Shown: positions 8,828-18,079, counted from the first letter of the stretch. The stretch is 64,000 nt of DNA from Vibrio sp. ED004 (GCF_023206395.1 NZ_CP066150.1:1240001-1304000), one strand, 5' to 3'. The notes: generated by a model from the letters alone, not told the origin. Program-made: numbers and translations.

Positions 8828-8928
8828 GCTTTGCCTCCACAGGAAGTTACCCGGGAAATAAAGCATAAACAGTGCCAATTTTATAAATCACTCAAAGTAA
8901 TGATACTAAGCGAAAATATTAGATGCGA

Positions 8929-10668
8929 TTACCTAAAACACTCCATGCAATTCAACGGTTCGTTGTGTTGAAGTGATTCAGGGTGATCTTGTAAAAACGC
9001 AATGAAACAGTCTGCCATTGAGTCGGTTGTGACGATCCCATCTCCGATCATATCCAAGACTGCGTTATAACCTTCTTTCCCTTTCATGGTGTACGCTGAC
9101 GATGCACCACGATAAACACGTTCGCGTAAAACAGCCTGCCAACCGGCTTCTTCAGAGTGGATTTCAAGGTGATGAATTCTGTGCCCTAAAGGTGCTTCTT
9201 TGTGGTAACAGAACCTTAGGTTGTGTGTGTAAGGGAAACTACCCGACCCTGTACCAACCACACCATTATCCAATGCGTTATTGATTGCACCTTCCAACAT
9301 GCCAGCGATCGTTTCACCTCTGACTTCATACACACCAATAGGTACGGCAAACGGTAGTAGTTTTCCGGCAATATCGGCAACCGAAACATCGCCGCTATTC
9401 AGTGAATTTCTTACACCGCCAGAGTTGTGGATAGCAAAATCTACCTGATGACCTTTCTTGTTCATCAAGTAATGGAATGATTGAGCGACTAATGGCGCAA
9501 GTTGGCTTGGCCCTTGTTCATCAGGGATACGTACATGGCGAAGTTTACTGTCAGCATGAGCGATGACTTGCTGCTGAAGCTTACGAACTCTAGGCTGATA
9601 CTTGTCCGTCAGAATACTCTGTAATTCGGGAGCTTTCTTACACACTGCGATGTTCTGGTGATTGTTCAAAAACTCACACGCCATATCATGCGCATCGTCT
9701 TGTCCTACTTCACTCAGTTTCGCATCTATAAAGAGTCGGCGTCCTAATAACAGTTCGTTCTTGCCATTAAAGTGCGTCACTTTACCTTGAGCATCGAACT
9801 CGATTTCACAGTGGCCTAGGCTCATTGCGTGGAAACCGGCTTGCACAACATAGGTGTCGCCAATTTTTACGCCGTAGTCATCGTCTTTCACTAAGCCGAT
9901 ATCCGAGAAATCACCTTGCAAGCGGTGACTATGACCACCAACAATCACACCGATGCCTTGTACATTCGCAGCTAGCTCTAAATCAGCTTCATAACCAAGG
10001 TGACTGAGCAGCACTATCTTGTTAATACCAGCCTGGTGAATTTGTTCTATCGTTGCTTTTGCCGTTTCTAATGCATTTTCAAACGGTGTATCAATATCTG
10101 GGTTAGCGATACCTGACATCTTGTCGATGCTTAAGCCGAAAATGGCAACTTTCTCGCCATCAAACTCTTTCGTTATATAAGAAGCACTTCGTGTTTCCGT
10201 CAGGTAAGGCTTAACAATGTCGTTGTCCGCTAAGGTATGAGTTTTATTGATATCCTCATTCGATAGATTCCAGTTACCGGCCAACAGTGGGAATTTGATT
10301 CTTTTCGCGAAAATCGCCACGGGCTCATTACCCATGTCTAGCTCATGATTACCAAGTGTCATGGCGTCAATATTAAGCGCATTCAACAGATCGGCGTTGG
10401 CTTTCCCCTTGAACAGAGAAAAGTACAAGGTACCTTGAAAGCAGTCCCCAGCATGCAGGAACAGGGTTCCAACTTTTTGTCGCTGGGCATCTTGCTCTAT
10501 TTGTTTAAAGCGCGTTGAAATTCGAGCAAAGCCACCAGCACTGACATAAGGTTCAATGATGTGGTTGTTCATTTTAAGTGATAGCTGTAATGAGGTTGGT
10601 TCAAAGTATGAGTGGGTGTCGTTGATGTGTGCCAACACTATTTTTGTCGGCTTATTCTTTTTAGTCAT
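8929..10668 (-). CDS. 5'-nucleotidase / UDP-sugar hydrolase family protein lacking a signal peptide
   Basis: 579 residues. The N-terminal metallophosphoesterase domain shows all metal-binding blocks: HINDTHSYF, HAGDCFQGT, LGNHELDMG and VGGHSH. The C-terminal half is the 5'-nucleotidase substrate domain, with NSGGVRNSL and the aromatic-containing segment GSFPYTHNLRF. UshA and its relatives hydrolyse nucleotides and UDP-sugars in the periplasm; this protein begins MTKKNKPTKIVLAH with no signal peptide, so it is predicted cytoplasmic and more like the intracellular branch. No conserved operon partner is seen. Confidence 0.88.
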   Translation of the reverse strand: MTKKNKPTKIVLAHINDTHSYFEPTSLQLSLKMNNHIIEPYVSAGGFARISTRFKQIEQDAQRQKVGTLFLHAGDCFQGTLYFSLFKGKANADLLNALNIDAMTLGNHELDMGNEPVAIFAKRIKFPLLAGNWNLSNEDINKTHTLADNDIVKPYLTETRSASYITKEFDGEKVAIFGLSIDKMSGIANPDIDTPFENALETAKATIEQIHQAGINKIVLLSHLGYEADLELAANVQGIGVIVGGHSHRLQGDFSDIGLVKDDDYGVKIGDTYVVQAGFHAMSLGHCEIEFDAQGKVTHFNGKNELLLGRRLFIDAKLSEVGQDDAHDMACEFLNNHQNIAVCKKAPELQSILTDKYQPRVRKLQQQVIAHADSKLRHVRIPDEQGPSQLAPLVAQSFHYLMNKKGHQVDFAIHNSGGVRNSLNSGDVSVADIAGKLLPFAVPIGVYEVRGETIAGMLEGAINNALDNGVVGTGSGSFPYTHNLRFCYHKEAPLGHRIHHLEIHSEEAGWQAVLRERVYRGASSAYTMKGKEGYNAVLDMIGDGIVTTDSMADCFIAFLQDHPESLQHNEPLNCMECFR

Positions 10669-10906
10669 ATTTTCTTCTCTCTTTGTCCCTTCATACTAGG
10701 TCGAGAATCATGACAGAATCGTGAATTTTATGAAACTGCACTGCAAAAAAATACTCGAGATAGATCAAAAATCTCATTTTGCGCCGTATAAATAATCAAT
10801 GGGTTTTGTGACCGATGAGCATACCGAATTGGTGATTTTCGATTATGATTAAAGATATCTGTTAGCTTTCAAACAATTAGCAGAGCCTTCCGTTAGGAGT
10901 AAGCCT

Positions 10907-12670
10907 ATGCAACTAGAAAGAATCGAGATTTCTGGCTTTCGAGGTATCAAGCGCATGTCACTGGCGTTTGACGAGCTAACCACGCTTATTGGTGAAAATA
11001 CTTGGGGTAAGTCTTCATTATTGGATGCCCTTTCCGTCGTTCTTCCGTCAGACGGTGTGCCATATCACTTCGAAATGACCGATTTTCATGTCGATTACTC
11101 TGTTTCACACCCACAGTCTCAACATCTTCAAATTGTTCTCGCATTAAAGGCCAACGACAAGAGCGAACTCAACGCAGGTCGTTATCGTAAACTCAAACCG
11201 ATTTGGGTTCAGGACGAGTTTGGTGTCTATCGTATTTATTACCGAATCAGCGCCACATTAGAGCAGTACGAAACCACCACACACTATGCATTTTTAGGTT
11301 TGGACGGTAATCCGCTCAAGCTTCACCATTCTGAAAAGCTCGCTCAAGAATTAATGACCTTGCACCCCGTGATTCGCTTGCGAGATGCAAGGCACTTCGA
11401 TCGTCCATTCAATGGCAAGTCACTTAACCACAATGGCCACATCCATGGCAATGCGAACGGCAATGGAACTAACGGTAACGGTGGGAATGGCGCTAATAAT
11501 AACAATAGCAATAACAGCAACGGTAATGGGCACGCTTCTAATGGAAATGGAAACGCTCGTCAGGCTCGAATCGAAAAACGCATAGATAACACCTGCCGTC
11601 GTTTAATGGCGATTCCTGGCCACGTAAACAAAGGCGAGATGCGCAGCAGCTTAGAATCAATGCAAAGCCTGATTGAACACTACTTTTCTTTCAAGAGTAA
11701 CTCTCGTCGTAATCCTAGAAAGCAGAGAGATGGCTTACTCTATTCAGCAGGCGCTAATGATCAGAGCATTCATCAGCTTGTCGAAGAGACAAAGAACAAA
11801 CAAACTCGCTTATTATTCATGGGGTTACTGAACGCGTATCTACAAGCTAAAGGGCCAAATGACTTAAGACGATGCGCGCGCCCTCTTTTGATCCTTGAAG
11901 ATCCCGAAGGTCGATTGCATCCAACCCACTTGGCAAGGGCTTGGAGTTTGATGCAAAAACTGCCAATGCAGAAAATCCTCACCACCAACAGTGGCGATCT
12001 ACTGGCAGCAGTACCTCTGCAATCGATTCGGCGCTTGGTACGTCAATCAGACAAAACCATCGCTAATCAACTCAACATGAACCACTTCAGTAAAGATGAG
12101 CTAAGACGTATTGGTTTCCATATTCGCTTCCACCGTTCAGGTGCACTGTTTGCCCGTTGCTGGCTATTAGTAGAAGGTGAAACAGAGGTTTGGTTGTTTA
12201 ATGAGTTAGCCAACCAATGTGGCTACAACCTTGCTGCGGAAGGTGTGCAGATTATTGAGTTTGCTCAATCAGGCCTCAAAGCACTGATTAAGGTCGCGCA
12301 AGAGTTTGGCATCGACTGGCATGTGGTGACCGATGGCGATGCAGCAGGTAAAAAATACGCAGCAACAGTACTATCAAAACTTGGTAATGACCAAGAACGT
12401 CATCGCTTAACTGAGTTGCCGGACAAAGACATCGAACATTACTTATACATGAATGGATTCGAGAACTTTTTCCGTGACATGGTTAAGATCCCTTACGATC
12501 ACCCTATCCCTCCTAAGAAAGTCGTCGCTAAGGTATTGAAGAAATACGCTAAGCCAGACCTTGCACTGGCTATCGTCTCGCACTGTGAAAACCAAGGACA
12601 AGAATGCATTCCATTGTTACTAAGGTGGACACTAAAACGTGTTATCACCATGGCAAACGGGAATACCTGA
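10907..12670 (+). CDS. ybjD: OLD-family ATPase with Toprim domain (YbjD-like)
   Basis: 587 residues, matching E. coli YbjD over its length. The N-terminal ABC-type ATPase has an unusual Walker A, GENTWGKSS (residues ~29-37), a signature/Walker B block LLILEDPEGRLHP and a switch TTNSGDLL. The C-terminal Toprim domain has LLVEGETEVWL and VTDGDAAGKKYA, with the acidic residues that bind metal in OLD nucleases. Residues ~167-219 are a low-complexity Asn/Gly/His run not present in E. coli YbjD. OLD proteins can be DNA nucleases, but YbjD's role is not established. It is a single gene with an AGGAGT ribosome site. Confidence 0.9.
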   Translation: MQLERIEISGFRGIKRMSLAFDELTTLIGENTWGKSSLLDALSVVLPSDGVPYHFEMTDFHVDYSVSHPQSQHLQIVLALKANDKSELNAGRYRKLKPIWVQDEFGVYRIYYRISATLEQYETTTHYAFLGLDGNPLKLHHSEKLAQELMTLHPVIRLRDARHFDRPFNGKSLNHNGHIHGNANGNGTNGNGGNGANNNNSNNSNGNGHASNGNGNARQARIEKRIDNTCRRLMAIPGHVNKGEMRSSLESMQSLIEHYFSFKSNSRRNPRKQRDGLLYSAGANDQSIHQLVEETKNKQTRLLFMGLLNAYLQAKGPNDLRRCARPLLILEDPEGRLHPTHLARAWSLMQKLPMQKILTTNSGDLLAAVPLQSIRRLVRQSDKTIANQLNMNHFSKDELRRIGFHIRFHRSGALFARCWLLVEGETEVWLFNELANQCGYNLAAEGVQIIEFAQSGLKALIKVAQEFGIDWHVVTDGDAAGKKYAATVLSKLGNDQERHRLTELPDKDIEHYLYMNGFENFFRDMVKIPYDHPIPPKKVVAKVLKKYAKPDLALAIVSHCENQGQECIPLLLRWTLKRVITMANGNT

Positions 12671-12747
12671 GCCTCTAGCTTTTCTGATAGACGGTATAAG
12701 TTCTTCTGCAGATAAGATCATCGTATTTTTAGAGTAACCAAAACCAA

Positions 12748-12773
12748 AAAAGGCACACAAAATGGTGTGCCTG
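12748..12773. terminator. Bidirectional terminator between ybjD and DUF1097 gene
   Basis: AGGCACAC / GTGTGCCT stem with a short loop, preceded by AAAAA. It lies between convergent genes; the U tract is best on the minus strand. Confidence 0.7.
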
Positions 12774-12850
12774 TATAAATCGATATACAAATTAATTGGG
12801 GGTTATCTTGCAAGAGTTCACAGTGACTAAACTAGGACCAGCTTAACGAA

Positions 12851-13345
12851 TTAAGCCTTTGCTTGTTTAGCGTGTTGTTCAACAACTTCCGAAGATTGGG
12901 TCGATTTCTCGTGAAGCCATAGCCCCGTTGCTTTCATTAAGTATCCAAATACACCACCAAGCAGTAAAGATGGTACTACAAGTTGCCAATCGCCACCTGC
13001 GGCAAACGTTGCACAACAACCAATGAAGGTTCCTGGGATATAACCTAGCCACGCTTGTTTTGCTTGAATACACATAAAGAAAGCGACAATAGCAGTAATC
13101 ACATAGCCTAAAATCTCTAACCCTGCGAAGGTTGAGCTTTCGATAATCACCATTGCCCAGAATACGCCTGTCATGTTGGTTAGTAAGCTACCTGCCAATC
13201 CTTTTACGCCGCCTGTTGGCGAAGCAAAGTAACTGGTGCAACCTAAGAAACCTGCCCATGACAATAAGCCGAAAGAGATAGCTATCCATCCCCAAAGACC
13301 TGACAAAATACCTGTTGTTAATGAAATCGCGACTAATGTACTCAT
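12851..13345 (-). CDS. DUF1097 inner-membrane protein
   Basis: 164 residues with about five hydrophobic membrane segments and many Gly and aromatic residues (SGLWGWIAISFGLLSWAGF). The pattern matches the DUF1097 family (E. coli YcdZ), predicted inner-membrane proteins of unknown function. A short basic/acidic tail (HEKSTQSSEVVEQHAKQAKA) follows the last span. It is a single gene between a terminator and the LysR regulator, on the same strand as the latter but 200 bp away. Confidence 0.8.
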   Translation of the reverse strand: MSTLVAISLTTGILSGLWGWIAISFGLLSWAGFLGCTSYFASPTGGVKGLAGSLLTNMTGVFWAMVIIESSTFAGLEILGYVITAIVAFFMCIQAKQAWLGYIPGTFIGCCATFAAGGDWQLVVPSLLLGGVFGYLMKATGLWLHEKSTQSSEVVEQHAKQAKA

Positions 13346-13549
13346 ACTATTTCTAAAGCCTAATTACGTAATTGAACGCAACCGGATTTAGCCTCACTTA
13401 AAATCAAGTAAGCATACTATGGTAAGAACGCCTTCTTTTAGCCGATCGTGATCACATTAATAATGTACGCGAATGTGCATTTATCACCAGATAGAGACCG
13501 AAATCGCTTATTCAACACATTTAGTTATTAGTATTTTATCAAATTACCG

Positions 13550-14455
13550 TTATAGAACTGACGGTTTGCCTTTCATCATACGCTTGCCTTCACGCTTAAT
13601 ACATTCAGCAAGTGGGTTTTCCGCCATATCGGCACGCCAAATGAATGACAGCGTACGTTCCATCTCAAGCTCTGGAACATTCAATGTAACGAGCTGACCT
13701 GATTCAACAAACTGCTCGACATCTAGATAAGGTAAACACGTTAAATATGGGCCGTTTGCTACCAAACTTCTTAAAACAGGAACGTGTTCATACTCTCGCC
13801 AAACATCAAGATCACCAATTAAATGATGAATAGAGCTATCAAAAACTTTGCGAGTACCCGAACCATGTTCGCGTAATACCCACTTCGCTTGCTCTAGTTG
13901 CGCCAAACTCACTCTTTCACGCTTCGCAAACGGGTGATGAGCGGATGCAACCACCGTTAAATGGTCCGTACACCACACTTCTTGGTGAACTCGACTGTCG
14001 TCACAACGGCCTTCGATAACACCCAAGTCATATTTGTAATCTAATACGCCATCGATAACGGCATCGGTACTTTGTACACCGAGCGAGATTCGCATCTCTG
14101 GAAAGTCGTTATCAATAATACTGATGAGGTCTGGAACCAAGTGTTCTGCGGGTGTTTGGCTCGCACCTAATTTGAGCTCTCCGCTCAATAAATGCTGTTC
14201 GTAAAACCCCATTTCGATTTGCTGCGCGTCTTGCAGTAAACGCTTCGCTTTTGGCCTTAGCCACATGCCCCAATGAGTAAGGGCCATTTGCTTGCCCTGC
14301 CTTTCAAATAAAGGCCTGCCGAGCATTTTTTCCAACTGTGCAAGAGACATACTTGTCGCTGATTGAGTCAACGCCAACTTGTCTGCTGCAATACTAACAC
14401 TCCCAGAATCTGCCACTGCATCAAATACCGCGAGTTGCTTTAATGAATAACGCAA
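13550..14455 (-). CDS. LysR-family transcriptional regulator (YeiE-like)
   Basis: 301 residues. An N-terminal winged helix-turn-helix (residues ~1-60, SLKQLAVFDAVADSGSVSIAA) is followed by the periplasmic-binding-like effector domain. The start codon is TTG at 14455, with AAGGA six bases before it; no in-frame ATG lies nearby. It is divergent from the formate/nitrite channel gene with 274 bp between them, the common arrangement for a LysR regulator and its target, so control of that channel is a reasonable inference. The effector is unknown. Confidence 0.85.
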   Translation of the reverse strand: MRYSLKQLAVFDAVADSGSVSIAADKLALTQSATSMSLAQLEKMLGRPLFERQGKQMALTHWGMWLRPKAKRLLQDAQQIEMGFYEQHLLSGELKLGASQTPAEHLVPDLISIIDNDFPEMRISLGVQSTDAVIDGVLDYKYDLGVIEGRCDDSRVHQEVWCTDHLTVVASAHHPFAKRERVSLAQLEQAKWVLREHGSGTRKVFDSSIHHLIGDLDVWREYEHVPVLRSLVANGPYLTCLPYLDVEQFVESGQLVTLNVPELEMERTLSFIWRADMAENPLAECIKREGKRMMKGKPSVL

Positions 14456-14699
14456 AATTCATCCTTAATGCTTTTAATTATTTGTGTCCTGATGCTCGTT
14501 TTTTATCAAGCCGATGAGCAATCGATTTCATTCTACTCGTAACCCTAGCTATATCAATAAATTTGATGTGGTTTCTAAAAATTATCAATTTTACCTCTAC
14601 CTCGCTACCCCCTAATCTGGAATGGCAGGACACAACGAGCCCTGCAAAACATTATTGATTAACCATTACGGATTAACCAAAGTCATTAACACTAGGAAT

Positions 14700-14746
14700 T
14701 ACACATGACGGATTGTTCAAGGGGGGGATATGGCAACCAGCACTTC
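14700..14746 (+). other. Seven-G tract forming the focA-like ribosome site, within an overlapping short ORF
   Basis: The Shine-Dalgarno of the channel gene is a run of seven G at 14721-14727, close to the ATG at 14730. An ATG at 14705 opens a 14-codon frame (MTDCSRGGYGNQHF) that runs through the G tract and over the channel start in another frame. Loss of one G would put this ATG in frame with the channel and add 8 residues. Whether the short frame is translated is unknown; it has no good ribosome site. Confidence 0.4.
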
Positions 14747-16181
14747 TGAAAATCATCAACTGTTCTCACCAACAGAAATGATGGCGGAAGCAGAGAAGTT
14801 TGCATTAAGCAAAGCAAATAAAACCAGCAGCATGACATTGAGTTTGGCAATCATGGCTGGCGCATTCATCGGGCTTGCTTTTTTATTCTACATCACGGTA
14901 ACCACGGGCAGCGCTGATGCTGGATGGGGATTGAGTCGCTTAGCCGGCGGTCTTGCGTTCAGTATGGGTTTAATCCTGATTGTGATTTGCGGTGGCGAGC
15001 TGTTTACCAGCTCAGTGTTATCAAGCATCTCATGGGCTAACAAGCAGATTACCTTCACTAAGATGCTGTCTATTTGGGGCAAGGTCTATGTCGGTAACTT
15101 TATCGGTGCCATGTTCCTTTTGGCTCTAGTAAGTGCAGCTGGCTTGTATCAATTGGATGGTGGGCAATGGGGCTTAAACGCTCTGAATATTGCTCAACAC
15201 AAGCTACACCACAGCCCTGTTCAAGCTTTTGCTTTGGGTGTGCTTTGTAACTTATTGGTGTGTTTAGCCATTTGGTTAACTTTCAGCTCTGCTAATGCCA
15301 TGACCAAAGCGATGATGACCGTATTACCCGTAGCAATGTTCGTTAGCTCAGGCTTTGAGCACTGTGTAGCGAATATGTTCATGGTTCCACTAGGCATCAC
15401 AATTCAAGCATTCGCACCAGAAAGTTTTTGGATGCAAATTGGCGCAACACCAGCCCAGTACGCAGACCTAAACATCATGAAATTTGTCACCGCAAACTTG
15501 GTGCCAGTAACAATCGGCAACATCGTAGGTGGTTCGGTATTGGTCGGCTTAGCCAATTGGAGCATCTACCGTCGCCCACAACTTAAAGCAGCAAAAATTA
15601 CTGCAATTACACAAACAACAGAAATTACGTCAGTTAAGGAAATCACTATGAACACAGCAACGACTATCAAGCAAATCATGAACACTCAACCAATTACACT
15701 AAGCGTAGAAATGCCTACATCAGTGGCAATTGATTCACTTTTAGACGCTCAACTTGTTAGCGCTCCGGTTTGCGATGTTGAAGGCCGTCTTGTTGGTATC
15801 TTCTCTGTTCACGACGTAATGGTTGACCTTTGGTGCCAAGATTACATCCCAACTAAAGGCCAAAAAGTTGTAGACCTAATGAGCCGTGACGTTGTGGCAA
15901 TCGATGCAAACGACAAGTTAGTTGATGTTGCTGAGTTCCTATGTATCGACAAAGAGCAACTGTACCCTACTACTAGCATGGGCTTCGCAACTCGCCTGAC
16001 TTCTCTTTCTCTAGAAGAGCGTGCAAAAGCGATGAAAGTGAGCCAGCCACATATGCTTCCAGTATTGGAAAACGGTGTGATGGTGGGTGTTCTTACTCGT
16101 ACTGAGGTGATGCAAGCACTTCGCCCTATCTACGGTGACCGTCTAAACGTAGTACCAAAAGCGGAACTAGAAACGGCTTAA
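14730..16181 (+). CDS. Formate/nitrite channel (FNT family) fused to a CBS-domain pair
   Basis: 483 residues in two parts. Residues ~1-285 are an FNT channel of the FocA/NirC type: six membrane spans with the FNT blocks GGELFTSS and NLLVCLAIW, plus the conserved His in GFEHCVANMF that lines the pore. Residues ~307-483 are two CBS motifs (IMNTQPITLSVEMP... and a second ending MLPVLENGVMVGVL), which in other proteins bind adenosine nucleotides and gate transport. FNT channels are normally ~280 residues without CBS. A separate strong internal start exists at 15648. The likely function is export/import of formate or nitrite, gated by cellular adenylate state; the ion is not certain. Confidence 0.85.
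   Translation: MATSTSENHQLFSPTEMMAEAEKFALSKANKTSSMTLSLAIMAGAFIGLAFLFYITVTTGSADAGWGLSRLAGGLAFSMGLILIVICGGELFTSSVLSSISWANKQITFTKMLSIWGKVYVGNFIGAMFLLALVSAAGLYQLDGGQWGLNALNIAQHKLHHSPVQAFALGVLCNLLVCLAIWLTFSSANAMTKAMMTVLPVAMFVSSGFEHCVANMFMVPLGITIQAFAPESFWMQIGATPAQYADLNIMKFVTANLVPVTIGNIVGGSVLVGLANWSIYRRPQLKAAKITAITQTTEITSVKEITMNTATTIKQIMNTQPITLSVEMPTSVAIDSLLDAQLVSAPVCDVEGRLVGIFSVHDVMVDLWCQDYIPTKGQKVVDLMSRDVVAIDANDKLVDVAEFLCIDKEQLYPTTSMGFATRLTSLSLEERAKAMKVSQPHMLPVLENGVMVGVLTRTEVMQALRPIYGDRLNVVPKAELETA
15636..15650 (+). promoter_or_regulatory. Internal ribosome binding site and start for a free CBS protein
   Basis: AAGGA at 15636-15640 is seven bases before an ATG (15648) that is in frame with the channel gene, exactly where the CBS domains begin (MNTATTIKQIMNTQP). 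The 50 bases before it translate to a Thr/Ile-rich linker that looks like a former intergenic spacer. The site could yield a 176-residue CBS protein besides the full fusion. Confidence 0.5.
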
Positions 16182-16574
16182 CTGGCTAAGGGTTTAACTT
16201 ACTGCGGCTTAATCTACAGTGGTTTAACTTGCAATGGTTTAACTAGGAAGCGTGTAGCTAACGACTGTTTTACTAGGAAGTGGTTAGCTAACTAGGACAA
16301 GGTTGAACAATTAGGGATTAGTTGTTCACCTCGAAAATCAGTCATGGCAACGTTGACTGGCTAAAAGTAAATGGTGGCTTAAAGCGCAACTAAAGGTTTG
16401 ACACAAAACAGATCCAAACGCGTTACCATTTACCATAATAAAAAGGCGCAAAGTGAATACTTTGCGCCTTTCTCTTTTTCTAACTGTTGCTTTTGCTTTC
16501 TAGGTATCAGGTATCTATTCAACTTTTGATGTTACATAAAAGATTAATACCTGCAGCAATCATCAATAGCTAGA
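16182..16574. other. Intergenic region with degenerate repeats and terminator
   Basis: No gene. From about 16188 to 16300 there are loose repeats of a unit like TGGTTTAACTnnnAA (for example GGTTTAACTTACTGCGG, GTGGTTTAACTTGCAA, ATGGTTTAACTAGGAAG), then GTGTAGCTAAC / GTGGTTAGCTAAC. A strong bidirectional terminator lies at 16442-16471. The last 100 bp before the yceI stop are unremarkable. Confidence 0.55.
16442..16471. terminator. Strong bidirectional terminator
   Basis: A 13-bp perfect stem, AAAGGCGCAAAGT / ACTTTGCGCCTTT, with a four-base loop and T-rich tract on the right and A-rich on the left. It separates the convergent channel and yceI genes. Confidence 0.92.
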
Positions 16575-17144
16575 TTACTTCTTTACACCTTCAACGTGTA
16601 GATCCATATCTACGTAGCTTGAAGCGCCCATTACTGGAATGTTGAAGTCAGCAAGTTCTAGACGAGTTGTACCAACGAAACCAGCACGCTCACCGCCCCA
16701 TGGGTCTTGACCAGCACCGATGAATTCAGCTTCGATAATGATTGGCTTAGTTACGCCGTGAAGCTTAAGGTCACCCATTACTTCAAGTCTGCCGTCGCCT
16801 TTATCAACCACTTTTGTGCTGTTGAAAGTAGCGTCAGAGAATTTACCTGCATCAATGAAGTCAGAGCTACGGATGTGCTTATCACGTTCTGCGTGGTTTG
16901 AATCAAGGCTAGTTGTATCAATAGTTACGTTTACTTTTGATGCTTCAACGTTGCTTTCATCAAATGAGAAATCACCTGAGAATGTGTTAAAACGGCCTTG
17001 GATAAAGCTGTAACCTAGGTGGCTAACTTTAAAGTTAACTGAAGCATGCGCACCTTTTGTATCAATCACGTAATCAGCGGCGTTCGCAGCGAAAGGCATT
17101 GCCATAGCAAATGCTAATCCTGTAGCGATAATTGACTTTTTCAT
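16575..17144 (-). CDS. yceI: YceI-family periplasmic lipocalin-like protein
   Basis: 189 residues from the ATG at 17144, which has AGGAG seven bases upstream; longer in-frame starts fall inside the preceding gene. A signal peptide (MKKSIIATGLAFAMAMPFAANA) ends at an Ala-X-Ala site. The mature protein opens with YVIDTKGAHASVNFKVSHLG, the YceI signature, and folds as a lipocalin-like barrel; family members bind isoprenoid or fatty ligands such as polyprenyl pyrophosphate. The start codon overlaps the cytochrome b561 stop as ATGA, so the two are translationally coupled, as in E. coli yceJ-yceI. Confidence 0.92.
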   Translation of the reverse strand: MKKSIIATGLAFAMAMPFAANAADYVIDTKGAHASVNFKVSHLGYSFIQGRFNTFSGDFSFDESNVEASKVNVTIDTTSLDSNHAERDKHIRSSDFIDAGKFSDATFNSTKVVDKGDGRLEVMGDLKLHGVTKPIIIEAEFIGAGQDPWGGERAGFVGTTRLELADFNIPVMGASSYVDMDLHVEGVKK

Positions 17145-17680
17145 TTTGAAGCTCCTATCATTTTTCGTAGCGTATCGTCTTTGTCGATAACGTGGTGTTT
17201 TATCGCCGCTAAGGCGTGCACTGATGCCATAATGATCAGTACCCATGCAGCATAGTAGTGAACCGTACCTGCGAGATCAGATTGGTTTGCAAACAGTTCG
17301 CCCATACTTGGTACAGTGAACCAATTGAATACCTCGATCCCGCGGCCATCTGATGTTGAAATCAAATAACCTGAAATAAATAAAACCGCTAAGTTGATGT
17401 GCATGAAGCCGTGAGCGATCTTCGCTGCTGCAACTTCATAGCTTTTACCTTCCACTTTAGGTGACGCGGTAACTAGTTTCCAAACCAAGCGGAAAACGGT
17501 AACGGCAGCCAAAAGAATGCCTACCGAACGGTGATAGTCTGGCGCTGTTTTGTACCACTCGCTGTAGTATGAAAGATCAACCATCCAAAGACCTACACCA
17601 AATAAGCCAAATACCGCGAGAGCTGAAATCCAATGCATCGCTCTTGCTAAAGGGTTGTAATTTCTAACGTTGTTGTCCAT
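17141..17680 (-). CDS. yceJ: Cytochrome b561-family membrane protein (YceJ)
   Basis: 179 residues with four membrane helices. The haem-ligand histidines expected for the prokaryotic b561 family are visible: AMHWISA (helix 1), DYHRSVGI (helix 2), AHGFMHINL (helix 3) and VHYYAAW / SVHALAA (helix 4). Such di-haem proteins move electrons across the inner membrane, usually from quinol. It is the upstream gene of a two-gene operon with yceI, overlapping by four bases, which suggests the pair works on a lipid-soluble redox substrate; that link is inference. Confidence 0.9.
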   Translation of the reverse strand: MDNNVRNYNPLARAMHWISALAVFGLFGVGLWMVDLSYYSEWYKTAPDYHRSVGILLAAVTVFRLVWKLVTASPKVEGKSYEVAAAKIAHGFMHINLAVLFISGYLISTSDGRGIEVFNWFTVPSMGELFANQSDLAGTVHYYAAWVLIIMASVHALAAIKHHVIDKDDTLRKMIGASK

Positions 17681-17833
17681 GCATCTCTTCCGAATGTTAA
17701 CGAGTAGTGTAGTTTCGAAAAGCGTACCCTACACCAAGTTTGTGTAACATATTATTTACCAAGCTTTACATTGGTAACATCATTTCAAATTAAACGAGTT
17801 ATTCAAATTATTTGAACAAGTTTGGGCTAAACG

Positions 17834-18079
17834 TTAGATTTCAACGATTTGTTCGATCTCGTAAAGCTCGTCTGAGATATCTAACATTTTACGTTCCATC
17901 ACTTTTTGGGCGTCTTCTATCCCTTTGTTGTAGTAGACCGCACCAAACTTTTTACTTATGAAGTCGACCAAGAATTCCGTGTCGAACTGGCCAAGCTCCA
18001 CATCGAGTTCATCTTGCAGGTATTTTTGAAGAGTATGGGTGAGCTCAGACTTTTGCTTCGAATCTAGTTGAATGGTCAT
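17834..18079 (-). CDS. DUF2164-family small protein
   Basis: 81 residues from the ATG at 18079, chosen because the family begins at MTIQLDSKQK; the upstream in-frame ATG at 18112 adds a hydrophobic leader with no ribosome site. Highly acidic and helical; the segment IQKYLQDELDVELGQFD-like region and FISKKFGAVYYNKGI fit the DUF2164 signature. Function unknown, cytoplasmic. It is a single gene. Confidence 0.75.
   Translation of the reverse strand: MTIQLDSKQKSELTHTLQKYLQDELDVELGQFDTEFLVDFISKKFGAVYYNKGIEDAQKVMERKMLDISDELYEIEQIVEI

Noticed and set aside
8491..8868. 125-codon plus-strand frame upstream of the nucleotidase gene
   Set aside because: No ribosome site, low-quality composition, and it is antisense to the manganese leader region and the better-supported 31-residue gene.
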